Positions 1 through 10,295 of a stretch of DNA of 64,000 nucleotides are shown here, piece after piece. The position numbers and the translations under genes are program-made. How positions within the stretch are numbered: the first letter of the stretch is position 1; each line of letters begins with the position of its first letter. Source of the DNA: Leucobacter komagatae. GTDB taxonomy: Bacteria; Actinomycetota; Actinomycetes; Actinomycetales; Microbacteriaceae. The stretch lies in the NCBI RefSeq assembly GCF_006716085.1, contig NZ_VFON01000001.1, forward strand, positions 1 through 64,000. Reading direction: 5' to 3'. A model generated the notes under the pieces. The model ran no database searches. It was not told where the DNA came from and was given only the letters and a program-made list of their open reading frames with translations.

Positions 1-605
1 TCTCGACGGGGTAGGTGCGGCCCGACACCTCAATGATCGGGGCGGGCTCGCCCGTGCGGTGGTCGGCGAAGTGCTTCGCGAACGATTCGGGATCGATCGT
101 CGCCGACGTAATGATCACCTTCAGGTCGGGGCGGCGGGGGCAACAGCGTGCGCAAATATCCGAGCAGGAAGTCGATGTTCAGCGAACGCTCGTGCGCCTC
201 GTCGATGATGATCGTGTCGTACGCCTTGAGATCGCGGTCGCGGTGGATCGCGTTCAGCAGAATGCCGTCAGGTCATCAGCCGGATCTTCCGGTCCTTCGA
301 CGGCCTTGATCAGTTGAACCGCACCTGGTAGCCCACGAGTCCGCCCAGCTCGTGCCGGTCTCCTCGGCGATGCGCTCGGCGATGTGCGGGCGGCGATCCT
401 GCGCGGGCTGCGTGTGCGCGATCCGCTCGCGGCCGAGCGCGAGCGCGATCTTCGGGAGCTGCGTGGTCTTTCCCGACCCCGTCCTCGCCCGCGACGATGA
501 CGACCTGGTGGTCGGAGATCGCCTGCTGGATTTCGTCTCGCATCTGCGAGACCGGGAGGTTCCTCGGGAACTCGATGCGGGGGCGTGGCTTTCGGGGTTC
601 GACAT
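1..605 (-). pseudogene. hrpA: ATP-dependent RNA helicase HrpA, N-terminal part, frameshifted
   Basis: This is the start of a DEAH-box RNA helicase of the HrpA family, running off the left edge. The reading begins at ATG 605 (MSNPESHA). It then shifts frame repeatedly while staying recognisable: RIEFPRNLPVSQ and VVIVAGE lie in one frame, TGSGKTTQLPKIALALGRE (Walker A) in another, ELGGLVGYQVRF back in the first, then [21 protein letters not shown] (DEAH box) and [13 protein letters not shown] in further frames. I count at least six single-base shifts in 600 bases, near 575-590, 478-490, 365, 260-312 and 130-145, mostly in C or G runs. All helicase motifs are otherwise intact, so sequence error at a contig end is at least as likely as gene decay. 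Confidence 0.75.
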
Positions 606-665
606 AACAGGATCCATTATCGCGCGAGTCATAGACTGGCACCCATTCGACTTCAAGGAGAGACT

Positions 666-1502
666 GTGGCTGCACTCGATATCCCGAACATCACCCTGCA
701 CGACGGCACCGAGATTCCCCAGCTCGGGCTGGGCGTCTTCAAGGTCGACCCAGGCGAAGCGGAGCGCGTTGTCGCCGACGCGCTCGCCGCAGGCTACCGT
801 CACATCGATACCGCCGCGATCTACCGGAACGAGGCCGAGGTGGGGGCTGCGATCGCCGCGAGCGGCATCCCGCGCGACGAGCTGTTCGTGACCACGAAGC
901 TTTGGAACAGCGACCAGACCCGCGGCGAGGAGGCCTTCGCCGAGAGCCTCGAGAAGCTCGGGCTTGACCGCGTTGACCTCTACCTCGTGCACTGGCCGCA
1001 GCCGATGTTTGGCGAGGCGCTCACCGCGTGGAAGTCGCTGCTGAAGATCCACGAGTCGGGGCGCGCGGCCTCGATCGGTGTCTCGAACTTCGAGATCTCT
1101 GACCTTGAGGAGATCATCTCGGAGACCGGCGTCGTGCCGACCGTGAACCAGATCGAGCTGCACCCGCTGCACCAGCGCCGCGAACTCGTTGAGTACTGCG
1201 AGTCCAAGGGCATCCGCATTGAGGCCTGGGGGCCGCTCGCGCAGGGCAAGTCAGACCTGTTCGAGCGCCCGGCAATCGCTGACGCCGCTGCCGCGCACTC
1301 GAAGACCCCGGCTCAGGTGATCCTCCGCTGGCACGCGCAGCAGGGGCGCATCGTGTTCCCCAAGACCGTGCGCGCCGAGCGCATGGTGGAGAACGCACAG
1401 ATCTTCGACTTCGAACTCTCGGACGCCGAGATGGCCGCGATTGACGCCCTCGACGAGCAGAAGAACTTCGGGTCGAACCCGCACGAGATGGACGCCCGGT
1501 AG
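666..1502 (+). CDS. aldo/keto reductase
   Basis: This is an NADPH-dependent aldo/keto reductase of the 2,5-diketo-D-gluconate reductase type, 278 residues, expected to reduce aldehydes or ketones in the cytoplasm. The catalytic tetrad is visible as D48, Y53 (TAAIYRNEAEVG), K78 (TTKLWNSDQ) and H109 (LYLVHWPQP). The family signatures IGVSNFE and VNQIELHP follow, and the phosphate-binding C-terminus (VFPKTVRAERM) is present. I chose GTG 666 because a good ribosome binding site (AAGGAGAG) lies just upstream and the protein then begins at the usual point; longer in-frame starts run into hrpA on the other strand. It is divergent from hrpA. The natural substrate cannot be told from sequence. Confidence 0.93.
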   Translation: MAALDIPNITLHDGTEIPQLGLGVFKVDPGEAERVVADALAAGYRHIDTAAIYRNEAEVGAAIAASGIPRDELFVTTKLWNSDQTRGEEAFAESLEKLGLDRVDLYLVHWPQPMFGEALTAWKSLLKIHESGRAASIGVSNFEISDLEEIISETGVVPTVNQIELHPLHQRRELVEYCESKGIRIEAWGPLAQGKSDLFERPAIADAAAAHSKTPAQVILRWHAQQGRIVFPKTVRAERMVENAQIFDFELSDAEMAAIDALDEQKNFGSNPHEMDAR

Positions 1503-1534
1503 GAGGGCACCTGCCACCTGGCCCTTCACCCCAG

Positions 1535-1593
1535 CTTTGTCTCGGTTTTGACGTACTTGGAGGGGTGTGAACTACGTCAATCCGTAGACAAAG
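1535..1593. repeat. imperfect inverted repeat, 21-base arms
   Basis: The arms 1535-1555 and 1573-1593 match at 17 of 21 positions, with blocks CTTTGTCT and TTGACGTA, around a 17-base spacer. The element fills the gap between the aldo/keto reductase and the serine hydrolase. It lacks a T tract, so it is not a typical terminator. Its right arm lies about 25 bases upstream of the TAGCGT -10 of the next gene, so an operator is possible. Confidence 0.6.
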
Positions 1594-1630
1594 TTGCGGG
1601 GCTCTCGGGCCGACGGAGTAGCGTGGAGTT

Positions 1631-2455
1631 ATGGAGAGTCTGAGCCTCATCGATACCTGGCCCGTCGACAACGCTGCCGTTGCCGTCATCGCGAAAGACG
1701 GAACGGTTGTGGGTTCTCGAGGGGACCAAGAGAGGCAGTTCGCCCTCGCCTCGGTGACGAAGCTGTTGAGCGCCAGCGCGATCCTGCTCGCGATCGAGGA
1801 GGGGGCGCTCGAACTCGACGACCCGGCGGGCCCCGAAGGTTCCACGATTCGGCACCTACTCGCGCACGCCTCGGGGCTCGACTTCTCGGAAGACACCGTG
1901 CGAAGCCGCCCCGGCCAGCGACGCATCTACTCAAACCTCGGCATCGACGTGCTCGCTGAGACTTTTACGGAGCGCGCCGAGATGCCGTTCGCGGAATACC
2001 TGCGGGAGGGGCTGCTCGAGCCCCTCGGCATGCACTCCACGAAGCTCACGGGCAGCCCCGCCGCTGGCGGGGTCTCGACCGCCGCCGACCTGTCGCGCTT
2101 TGCCGCGGAACTGCAGAATCCGAGCATTCTGCACCCTGAGACGATCGCGCAGGCGACCCAGGTCGTGTTCCCCGGGATCGACGGCGTGCTGCCTGGCTAC
2201 GGCCGCCAGCGCCCGAACGACTGGGGCCTTGGCTTTGAGATCAAGGATTCGAAGGCACCGCACTGGACGGGTAGCACGAATAGCCCGCAGACGTTTGGCC
2301 ACTTCGGCCAGGCGGGCACGTTCCTGTGGGTCGATCCCGTCGCGGGGCTCGCGTGCGTCGGCCTCGCTGACCGCAACTTCGGCGAGTGGTCGGCTGAGGT
2401 CTGGCCGCCGTTCTCAGACGCGGTGCTCGCGGAATACGCACGCCTCAACGCATAA
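1631..2455 (+). CDS. serine hydrolase, class C beta-lactamase-like family
   Basis: This 274-residue protein belongs to the serine beta-lactamase-like / penicillin-binding-protein-like hydrolases (Beta-lactamase family, PF00144). The nucleophile motif SVTK is at S41-K44, the second motif is Y-S-N (RRIYSNLG), and HFGQAG near residue 225 stands for the HxG-type third motif. There is no signal peptide, so it is probably a cytoplasmic esterase or peptidase rather than a secreted beta-lactamase. The hexamer TAGCGT at 1619-1624 lies 6 bases before the ATG with no separate ribosome binding site, which suggests a leaderless mRNA. The downstream mdh begins 61 bases later on the same strand. Confidence 0.88.
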   Translation: MESLSLIDTWPVDNAAVAVIAKDGTVVGSRGDQERQFALASVTKLLSASAILLAIEEGALELDDPAGPEGSTIRHLLAHASGLDFSEDTVRSRPGQRRIYSNLGIDVLAETFTERAEMPFAEYLREGLLEPLGMHSTKLTGSPAAGGVSTAADLSRFAAELQNPSILHPETIAQATQVVFPGIDGVLPGYGRQRPNDWGLGFEIKDSKAPHWTGSTNSPQTFGHFGQAGTFLWVDPVAGLACVGLADRNFGEWSAEVWPPFSDAVLAEYARLNA

Positions 2456-2516
2456 AGCCACCAGAGAGCGCCACCAAAATTTCACCACTGACAGCAGCGC
2501 AGCGAACGGAGCCAAG

Positions 2517-3554
2517 ATGACCTCATCAACAGTGGGCGGTGCAGGCAGCCCCGCACCCATCACCGTCACGATCTCGGGGGCGGGCGGCCAGATCGGGTAC
2601 GCGGCGATGTTCCGAATCGCGTCGGGGGCCATGTTCGGCCCCGACCAACCCGTCGCGCTTCGGCTGCTCGAAATCCCGCAGGGCGTGAAGGGCGCCGAGG
2701 GCGCGGCCCTCGAACTCACCGACTGTGCCTTCCCGCTGCTCGCGAGCGTCGACATTGCCACGGCGCCCGAGCGGGGTTTCGACGGGGCAAACGTCGCCCT
2801 GCTTGTCGGCTCGCGCCCCCGCACGGCTGGAATGGAACGCGCCGACCTCCTCGCAGCGAACGGTGCGATCTTCGGCCCGCAGGGGCGTGCGATCAACGAT
2901 CACGCGGCGGAAGACGTCAGGGTGCTCGTCGTCGGCAACCCCGCGAACACTAACGCGCTGATCGCACAACGGAATGCGCCTGACGTGCCCGCCGACCGCT
3001 TCACCGCGCTCACGCGGCTCGACCACAACCGTGCGGTCGGCCTGCTCGCCGAGCGCGCGGGCGCCGCGGTCGCAGACATCTCCGGGGTGACGATCTGGGG
3101 CAACCACTCGACAACACAGTACCCAGACCTCAGCCACGCAACGGTGGCGGGGCGTCCAGCGCTCGACGTCGTCGGGGCAGAGTGGGGCCGCGGCGCCTAC
3201 GCAGACCGGGTCGCGAAGCGCGGGGCCGAAATCATTGAGGTGCGCGGCGGCTCGTCCGTAGCATCGGCGGCGAACGCGGCTATCGACCACGTCCGCGATT
3301 GGGTGCTCGGCACGGGCAACGCGGCTGCGACGTCCGGCGCCCCGGCGCCGTGGACCTCGGTCTCGCTCCCGTCAACGGGCGCCTACGGGATTCCAGAGGA
3401 CCTCATCGCCTCGGTTCCGGCGCGCTCGATCAACGGACAGTGGCAAGTCGTCGAGGGGCTCAGCGTCGACGAATTCTCGCGAGCGCGGATCGACGCCTCC
3501 GTCGCCGAGCTGGCCGCCGAGCGCGATCAAGTGGCGGCGCTCGGTCTCATCTGA
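2517..3554 (+). CDS. mdh: malate dehydrogenase
   Basis: This NAD(P)-dependent malate dehydrogenase interconverts malate and oxaloacetate in the TCA cycle. It is 345 residues, close to the type found in actinobacteria. The Rossmann motif GAGGQIGYA is near the N-terminus, followed by [23 protein letters not shown] (substrate-binding arginine loop), VGNPANTNA and LTRLDHNRA. The catalytic His is in [13 protein letters not shown] chose ATG 2517, which has GGAG 6 bases upstream. The N-terminus is about 15 residues longer than usual, with a low-complexity stretch ([13 protein letters not shown]), so a later start cannot be excluded. Confidence 0.93.
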   Translation: MTSSTVGGAGSPAPITVTISGAGGQIGYAAMFRIASGAMFGPDQPVALRLLEIPQGVKGAEGAALELTDCAFPLLASVDIATAPERGFDGANVALLVGSRPRTAGMERADLLAANGAIFGPQGRAINDHAAEDVRVLVVGNPANTNALIAQRNAPDVPADRFTALTRLDHNRAVGLLAERAGAAVADISGVTIWGNHSTTQYPDLSHATVAGRPALDVVGAEWGRGAYADRVAKRGAEIIEVRGGSSVASAANAAIDHVRDWVLGTGNAAATSGAPAPWTSVSLPSTGAYGIPEDLIASVPARSINGQWQVVEGLSVDEFSRARIDASVAELAAERDQVAALGLI

Positions 3555-3609
3555 CAGCCACCCGGGCCCACCCGCTCCGGAAGCGTCCACCCGGTACGTC
3601 AAGCACCCG

Positions 3610-5043
<1,434 letters not shown>

Positions 5044-5080
5044 CGGCAGGCTGCCGATTCGGCAGCGGACTACGGACGAA

Positions 5081-5126
5081 CGGCTGTGGGCCGCGCCTGA
5101 CTTCGGTCGGACGCGGCCCACAGCCG
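5081..5126 (+). terminator. intrinsic terminator after argG
   Basis: Perfect 15-bp arms at 5081-5095 (CGGCTGTGGGCCGCG) and 5112-5126 enclose a 16-base loop. There is no long T run, as is common in high-GC actinobacteria. It can serve argG. Confidence 0.8.
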
Positions 5127-5151
5127 TATCCGGGGCGACCCCGCACAACGC

Positions 5152-5189
5152 AGCGAGTCCCGGTGCCCTTTCAGGAACCGGGACTCGCT
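5152..5189 (-). terminator. second terminator, between argG and whiB
   Basis: Perfect 13-bp arms lie at 5152-5164 and 5177-5189 (GCGAGTCCCGGT core) with a 12-base loop. It is placed 28 bases past the whiB stop on the minus strand, so it probably ends whiB transcription. Confidence 0.75.
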
Positions 5190-5216
5190 TGCGGCCGCGT
5201 GAGCGGCGGGAGACGC

Positions 5217-5465
5217 TTAGGAAGCGCGGCGGGCGCGTGCTGCGCGACGCTTGAGAGCGCGGCGCTCGTCCTCGCTGAGGCCGCCCCAGACACCGGAATC
5301 CTGGCCGGTGTCCATTGCGTACTGGAGGCACATTTCCGTCACTGGGCAGCGGGCGCAGACGGCCTTGGCTCGCTCAATCTGATCCACTGCCGGCCCGGTG
5401 TTTCCAACCGGAAAGAACAGCTCGGGATCTACGGTCAGGCACGCAGCCTGTTCACGCCAATCCAT
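5217..5465 (-). CDS. whiB1: WhiB-family iron-sulfur transcription regulator, WhiB1-like
   Basis: This 82-residue Wbl protein binds a 4Fe-4S cluster and works with the principal sigma factor, responding to nitric oxide or redox state. The four cluster cysteines are C9, C37, C40 and C46 (VCARCPVTEMC). GVWGG, the Wbl turn, is followed by the basic tail LSEDERRALKRRAARARR. The start MDWREQAAC and the length match WhiB1 better than WhiB2, 3 or 7. The start ATG 5465 has the strong ribosome binding site GAGGAGG. The 215 bases upstream hold only the promoter region and no gene that I can support. Confidence 0.92.
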   Translation of the reverse strand: MDWREQAACLTVDPELFFPVGNTGPAVDQIERAKAVCARCPVTEMCLQYAMDTGQDSGVWGGLSEDERRALKRRAARARRAS

Positions 5466-5680
5466 ACTTACCTCCTCTGCGTCGCACGTGCGATGCTCAA
5501 TCTGTACACGCGCTAATCAGCAAAGACCAGGTAGCCTAAGAGAGATCGCGCGTTGCCTTTTGTCAACGTGACTGAGAATGCTCACACCGGCGTGCGCGAA
5601 ACTCTTGATGAATATATGGTTCCACGGAATTGAACGAAAGACAATAGGCTTTTTGCTGTTGTTTCAGGAAACGAATAGGT

Positions 5681-6091
5681 ATGGTGACGAATATGCGCTC
5701 ACGCTCCGCCTGGGTTGTGCTCGCAGCAGCACTCGCCGTCGAGTTGGTGCTGGGTCTCGCGCTCGTCGTGACCATGATTCCGACGTTTCCGGCGGCCGGG
5801 CCAGAACGTGAAGCGCTCGCCCCGCTCTGGATCAGCTTGCTGCTCAGCGTTATTATTTCGTGTGTGTGGGTCGCGATCACCCTTCTCGGATCGTTGCGGC
5901 GACAGGGGAGTTGGGTGCGCGGTTCGGCCGTGACCATCCACGTGCTCATGTTCGCCGCCGCCCTCGGGGTGTTCCAAGGCATCCTCGGGACGCCCGCGAT
6001 CGGCGCGCTGCTCCTTGTTCTCGCGGTCGCCGGATTCGCGGCTGCGATCCTCGTCGGAAAGCCCGCACAGGGCGCGCCGCAGCCCAGCTAG
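5681..6091 (+). CDS. small integral membrane protein
   Basis: This 136-residue protein has four predicted membrane helices (about residues 9-32, 48-68, 82-104 and 107-126) with short loops and a short C-terminal tail. I do not recognise a family. ATG 5681 and ATG 5693 are both possible starts and neither has a strong ribosome binding site. It converges with the peroxiredoxin gene at a shared hairpin. Nothing in the sequence points to a function. Confidence 0.7.
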   Translation: MVTNMRSRSAWVVLAAALAVELVLGLALVVTMIPTFPAAGPEREALAPLWISLLLSVIISCVWVAITLLGSLRRQGSWVRGSAVTIHVLMFAAALGVFQGILGTPAIGALLLVLAVAGFAAAILVGKPAQGAPQPS

Positions 6092-6135
6092 CCCTCGCAC
6101 AGCCCGCTCTTCGGGCTTCGGACGGCGGCGCAACA

Positions 6136-6173
6136 GTTCATCCCGCCGGGCCCAGAGGCGCAGCGGGATGAAC
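6136..6173. terminator. bidirectional terminator
   Basis: Perfect 11-bp arms GTTCATCCCGC (6136-6146) and its complement (6163-6173) lie between convergent genes ending at 6091 and 6206. Confidence 0.75.
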
Positions 6174-6205
6174 GCTTGGTGGAGGAACGGTTGCCGGTCG
6201 CGCCG

Positions 6206-6679
6206 CTAGACGCCCACCATCTTCAGCACGCGAGCGACGTGACCGGTTGCCTTGATGTTGTAGAGCGCGCGCTCAACCTTGCCCTCTTCGTCAATGACGA
6301 AGGTCGAACGGATCACGCCCTCGACGATTCGCCCGTAGCTGTTCTTCTCGCCGAACGTGCCGTACGCGCGGTGCACCGCGGTATCGGGGTCGCTGAGCAG
6401 CGGGTACTCGAGGCCATCGCGCTCGGCGAAGCGCTTCAGCTTGTCGACCGCGTCGCGCGAAACGCCGATAACGCTGTAGCCTGCCGCTGCGAGCGGGGCC
6501 GTGGACTCCTGAAACTCGCAGGCTTCAGTCGTGCACGCGGGCGTCATCGCCTGGGGGTAAAAGAAGATGACGAGCTTCGAGCCACGGAACTCGCTGAGGC
6601 TTCGTTCGGTGCCATCTTGGTCGAGCAGCGTGAAGTCGGGGGCGGGCATACCTGGCTCAAGGATCACACGTTCAGTCAT
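6206..6679 (-). CDS. bcp: thioredoxin-dependent peroxiredoxin, Bcp/PrxQ type
   Basis: This 157-residue thiol peroxidase reduces hydrogen and organic peroxides using thioredoxin. The peroxidatic cysteine is C49 and the resolving cysteine C54 (MTPACTTEACEF), the five-residue spacing typical of atypical 2-Cys PrxQ. The thioredoxin-like fold motifs PAPDFTLLDQDG and STFVIDEEGKV are present. I chose ATG 6679 over a start 10 codons upstream because TAGGCT (6687-6692 on the plus strand as AGCCTA) lies 7 bases before it, fitting a leaderless mRNA. Confidence 0.94.
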   Translation of the reverse strand: MTERVILEPGMPAPDFTLLDQDGTERSLSEFRGSKLVIFFYPQAMTPACTTEACEFQESTAPLAAAGYSVIGVSRDAVDKLKRFAERDGLEYPLLSDPDTAVHRAYGTFGEKNSYGRIVEGVIRSTFVIDEEGKVERALYNIKATGHVARVLKMVGV

Positions 6680-6721
6680 GCACCCCAGCCTAGCGGCGAC
6701 CAGGGACAAGGGGCACGGGCT

Positions 6722-7546
6722 CTACCTGAGACCCGGCTGCCCGGAGTCGCTGGCAGGCGGCTGCTGGCCGTACGGCGCCTGCTGCCCGTGTGGCGGCTGC
6801 TGCCCGTATGGCGGCTGCTGCCCGTATGGCGACGGCTGCGCGAACTGCTGCGGCTGCGCGAACTGCTGCGGCACCGCGAACTGCTGCGGCACCGCGAACT
6901 GCGCGAGGTACTGGTGCTCGCGCGAGAGGTTGCCCTGCTGGAACGCCCAGAGCGCAGACACTCCGGCGGCCCCGAACCCCCGCTCCACGCGGCGCACGCT
7001 CATCGCCTGCGTGAGGCCGACGAGCGGCGTGAGGATGACACAGACGACGAAGAGTCCGAGCATCGGAAACCCGTTGAGCGAACCCGAGGTGATCGCGTAC
7101 GGGCTCGCGAGCGGGGAGATGAGGATGAGGATCAGGCCAAAGCTCGGCACGATGATCCCGAGCCACAGCAGGGCGCTGAAGTAACTACCGGAACGAACGA
7201 AGTCCTTGACCATCCGGCGGACGATAACGCCGCTGGTGACGACGCCGCCGACGATGCAGAGCCAGCCGATGAACGCGAGCATGAGTGATGGGCCCGCGAG
7301 GCCGGCCCATGCGCCGAGTCCCAGGCCGTAGACCCCGAGCAGGAATAGCCCGAGTACTGGGAACACGACGCTCAAGAGCGGCTGCGTGAACGCCACGAGC
7401 GACTGGTAGCCCCGAGCGAGGTCGGGCAACGGCTTAGGCACGACCTGCGGGGGATAGCCCGGCGCAGCGGGCGCATGCCCAGGCGCCTGGGCATGCGGCG
7501 GCGCGTAGCGCGGGGTCGGGGGCTGCTGAGGCTGCTCGTCAGTCAT
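6722..7546 (-). CDS. membrane protein with Gln/Pro-rich repeat tail
   Basis: This 274-residue protein has a Pro/Ala-rich cytoplasmic N-terminus of about 35 residues and four to five membrane helices between about residues 55 and 195. The C-terminal tail of about 75 residues is built of short repeats (QFAVPQ, QFAQPQ, PYGQQPP). The repeats are visible in the DNA at 6770-6900 as near-copies of short units. Such tails are common in actinobacterial membrane proteins annotated as DUF4190-like or hypothetical; I cannot assign a family. TAAACT 6 bases before the ATG suggests a leaderless mRNA. Repeat number is likely to vary between strains. Confidence 0.75.
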   Translation of the reverse strand: MTDEQPQQPPTPRYAPPHAQAPGHAPAAPGYPPQVVPKPLPDLARGYQSLVAFTQPLLSVVFPVLGLFLLGVYGLGLGAWAGLAGPSLMLAFIGWLCIVGGVVTSGVIVRRMVKDFVRSGSYFSALLWLGIIVPSFGLILILISPLASPYAITSGSLNGFPMLGLFVVCVILTPLVGLTQAMSVRRVERGFGAAGVSALWAFQQGNLSREHQYLAQFAVPQQFAVPQQFAQPQQFAQPSPYGQQPPYGQQPPHGQQAPYGQQPPASDSGQPGLR

Positions 7547-7581
7547 GGCCCCAGTTTACGCGGAGCGCGTGAGAACCCGGG

Positions 7582-8673
7582 CTACTTCAGTAGGCGGCGG
7601 AGCGACTCGACCCGCCTCGCGCCGAGTGCGTCGAGTCGGCCGTCAGCGATCGCGAGGTCGAGCTCGCAGTCCGGCGCCTCGTCGGTGTGAGTGCAGCCGC
7701 GCGGGCAAGCGTCGAGGAGTGGGATCAGGTCGGTGAACCCGCGCAGAATGCCATCGCTTGTCACATGGCCCAGCCCAAAGGAGCGCACGCCGGGGGTATC
7801 GATGACCCAGCCGGTGTCGCCCCCGGCGGCCCCCGGGGTAGGCGCGCTGAGTGCGACGGACGAGGATGAGGTGTGGCGGCCGCGGCCCGTGACCTCGTTC
7901 ACGTGGCCCGTCGCGCGGTCGGCCTCCGGGACGAGCGCGTTGATGAGCGTCGACTTTCCGACGCCAGAGTGGCCGACAAACACCGTGGTCTTGCCGGCAA
8001 GCGTCTCCCGGATCTGCGAGAGCACGCCCTCCGTCGAGTCGTCCTCCCACGCGCCGGGGGCCGAACGAAAGACCGGGACCTCGAGCGCGGCGAAGTTCTC
8101 GAGGAACGGTTCTGGGTCTGCGAGGTCGATCTTGGTCAGGCAGATGAGGGGCTGGATCCCGGCGTCGTACGCCGCGACGAGGTACCTGTCGACGAGACGT
8201 ACGCGCGGCTCGGGGTTCGCGGCGGCGACAACGATGAGCATCTGCTCGGCGTTGGCGACCATGATGCGCTCGACGCGGTCGCTGTCGTCGGCGCTGCGCC
8301 GAAGCACCGTCGCGCGATCCTCAACCGAGACGATGCGCGCAAGCGACCCCTCCGTCCCTGACACGTCGCCGACGAGCTGCACCCGGTCGCCGATGACGAT
8401 CGCCGTTTTCCGCAGCTCGCGGGCGCGCGCGGCGACGACGACGCGTTCGGGGAGCGCCTTCGGCCCGCCCTTTACCGCCGGGGTCGCGGGCACGAGCGCG
8501 GTGTAGCGGCCGCGGTCGACCGCGGTCACCATGCCGATGACGGCGTCGGAGTGCTCGGGACGGCGCTTCGTCCGGGGCCGGTTGGCCTTCGGGTTTGGGC
8601 GCGCCCGCACCTCGTGGTCCGCGTACTCGCCGTAGGGGGCGTCGTCATCGTCGTCGACGTTGAACCAGCTCAC
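7582..8673 (-). CDS. rsgA: ribosome small subunit-dependent GTPase A
   Basis: This circularly permuted GTPase helps late maturation of the 30S subunit. It has 363 residues: an OB fold at about 40-110, then the G motifs in permuted order, TKID (G4), GHSGVGKS (G1) and DTPG (G3). A C-terminal zinc-binding segment includes CPRGCTH and CEL. The N-terminus is a short acidic then basic extension. It starts 4 bases after the aroA stop, so the two are one operon, the arrangement also known in mycobacteria near sigH. Confidence 0.95.
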   Translation of the reverse strand: MSWFNVDDDDDAPYGEYADHEVRARPNPKANRPRTKRRPEHSDAVIGMVTAVDRGRYTALVPATPAVKGGPKALPERVVVAARARELRKTAIVIGDRVQLVGDVSGTEGSLARIVSVEDRATVLRRSADDSDRVERIMVANAEQMLIVVAAANPEPRVRLVDRYLVAAYDAGIQPLICLTKIDLADPEPFLENFAALEVPVFRSAPGAWEDDSTEGVLSQIRETLAGKTTVFVGHSGVGKSTLINALVPEADRATGHVNEVTGRGRHTSSSSVALSAPTPGAAGGDTGWVIDTPGVRSFGLGHVTSDGILRGFTDLIPLLDACPRGCTHTDEAPDCELDLAIADGRLDALGARRVESLRRLLK

Positions 8674-8677
8674 GCGG

Positions 8678-10207
8678 TCAGATCCCTTCGAGGAAGCCGC
8701 GCGCGATGCGCCCGAGGCCGCCGGCGATCTGGGCGCCCGAAACGGCGCCCTCGGCGGCGATGTCGAGCCCGAAGCCGAGCGGGTCGCGGTCGGTGTCGCT
8801 GTCAGCGCCGAGCAAGCCGTGCCAGAGCTCAGGGAACTCGGGGAGGGTCTTCGACGTCGATGCGATGTCGTCGATCAGCACCCCGGGGACGAGGAGGCCG
8901 ATGAGCGCTCCCGTCGTCGCAATGCGATGGTCAGCGTACGCGCGCCACGGCCCGCCGTGCAGCTCCGCGGGGTGGATCGCGATGCCGTCCTCGAGCTCCT
9001 CAGCTCGGCCGCCGAGCCCGTTGATCTCCGCGACGAGCGCAGCGATGCGGTCGGTCTCGTGGTGGCGAGTGTGGCCGATGCCGGTGATCGTGCTCGGCTC
9101 GCCAGGCGAGCCATCGGGGCGGGGCAGCGCCGCGAGCGCCGCGAGGCCGACGAGGGTGGGCGAGAGTTCGCCGGCGTCGGGCATGTGGATGTTCACGCCG
9201 CGGAGCGCGCCCGTTCCCGTGACCGTGAGCGCGCCGTGTTCGAGCACGGCGATACCGCCGAACTCGGGGAGAAGGTCGCGCAGTTTGTCGCCCACCTGCG
9301 TCGTCTCGGCTGGCCAGTGCGGGATGGTCACGGTTCCCCCGACCGCGAGCGCCGCCGCGAGGAACGGGGCGGCGTTCGAGAGGTCGGGCTCAATCGTGAT
9401 GTCGCGAGCACCGATCGGGCCGGGCTTCACTCGCCACTCACCGGTCGCGGGGGAGTCAGCCTCGACGCCGCGGGCACGCAGCGCCTCAAGCGTCATCTCG
9501 ATGTGCGGCACGCTCGGCAGCCGCTCGCCGGTGTGGACGACGTGCACGCCCTGCTCAAAGCGGGGGGCCGAGAGCAGCAGCGCTGACACGAACTGGCTCG
9601 ACAGCGAAGCGTCGACCTCGACGCGACCACCGCGAAGCCCGCCACCGCCGTGCACGGTGAAGGGCAGCGCGCCCCGGCCATCGTCTGAGATGTCAGCGCC
9701 GAGCGCTCGCAGCGCGTCGAGCACCGGGCGCATGGGGCGCTTGCGGGCGTAGGGGTCACCATCGAACGAGACCGGCCCGAGGGCGAGCGCCGCGACCGCC
9801 GGCACGAAACGCATCACGGTGCCAGCGAGACCGCAATCGATGCTCGTGGAGCCCGTGAGCTCGGCGGCGGGGGTGACCCGGAGGTCGGGGCCGTAGGGGT
9901 TCTTGCCCGGCAATGGGTCGATCGACGTGCCGAGGAGGCGCAGCGCCTCAACCATGAGGTCGGTGTCGCGCGAGTGCAGCGGAACGCGGAGCGTGCCGGG
10001 CTCATCCGCGAGCGCGGAGAGGATCAGCTCGCGCCCCGTCAATGACTTCGAGCCGGGGAGCGGCACGTACGCGTTGAGCGCGGCGCGGTCACCCGCGGAG
10101 TCAGTGTCGGCTGCCGGGGCAGCCCAAGCTTCGACGACGTCGTCGGGAATATCGCCCGAGCTCTTGCCGTCGTCTTCGTTTCCGCGGTTCAATTTTGCTG
10201 CCAGCAT
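8678..10207 (-). CDS. aroA: 3-phosphoshikimate 1-carboxyvinyltransferase (EPSP synthase)
   Basis: This enzyme transfers enolpyruvyl from PEP to shikimate 3-phosphate in aromatic amino acid synthesis. PLPGSKSLTGRELILSALAD is the N-terminal substrate loop; it reads LTGR where most enzymes have LTNR. Other signatures are DCGLAGTVMRFVPA, DASLSSQFVSALLL, DLSNAAPFLAAA and YADHRIATTGA. The longest frame starts at 10270, but I prefer ATG 10207 (509 residues) because TAAGCT lies 7 bases upstream, as in other leaderless genes here. Residues 1-45 are a poorly conserved extension. The divergent neighbour is sigR. Confidence 0.94.
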   Translation of the reverse strand: MLAAKLNRGNEDDGKSSGDIPDDVVEAWAAPAADTDSAGDRAALNAYVPLPGSKSLTGRELILSALADEPGTLRVPLHSRDTDLMVEALRLLGTSIDPLPGKNPYGPDLRVTPAAELTGSTSIDCGLAGTVMRFVPAVAALALGPVSFDGDPYARKRPMRPVLDALRALGADISDDGRGALPFTVHGGGGLRGGRVEVDASLSSQFVSALLLSAPRFEQGVHVVHTGERLPSVPHIEMTLEALRARGVEADSPATGEWRVKPGPIGARDITIEPDLSNAAPFLAAALAVGGTVTIPHWPAETTQVGDKLRDLLPEFGGIAVLEHGALTVTGTGALRGVNIHMPDAGELSPTLVGLAALAALPRPDGSPGEPSTITGIGHTRHHETDRIAALVAEINGLGGRAEELEDGIAIHPAELHGGPWRAYADHRIATTGALIGLLVPGVLIDDIASTSKTLPEFPELWHGLLGADSDTDRDPLGFGLDIAAEGAVSGAQIAGGLGRIARGFLEGI

Positions 10208-10295
10208 CAGTCTGAGCTTACCGGGCTTCGCACCGAGAGCGTAGGGAAGTCGCCAGATGACGGGATTCATAGCGAGGGGTGGTTAGGATCGAAGA

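Noticed and set aside
276..1172. A 298-residue minus-strand frame across the aldo/keto reductase and hrpA
   Set aside because: Most of it is the shadow of the reductase; only its last part is one frame of the shifted hrpA.
6770..6910. The short repeats as a mobile element or regulatory repeat
   Set aside because: They are in frame and encode the Gln/Pro-rich tail of the membrane protein.
5861..7014. Long plus-strand frames around 6176-7288
   Set aside because: They are antisense shadows of the peroxiredoxin and repeat-tail membrane protein genes; the repeats and high GC keep them open.
10262..10284. A possible SigR autoregulatory promoter (GGGAT with GTT)
   Set aside because: The spacer is 15 bases where SigR promoters need about 18, and GGGAT is not GGAAT. 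The TAGGAT leaderless promoter explains the start better.
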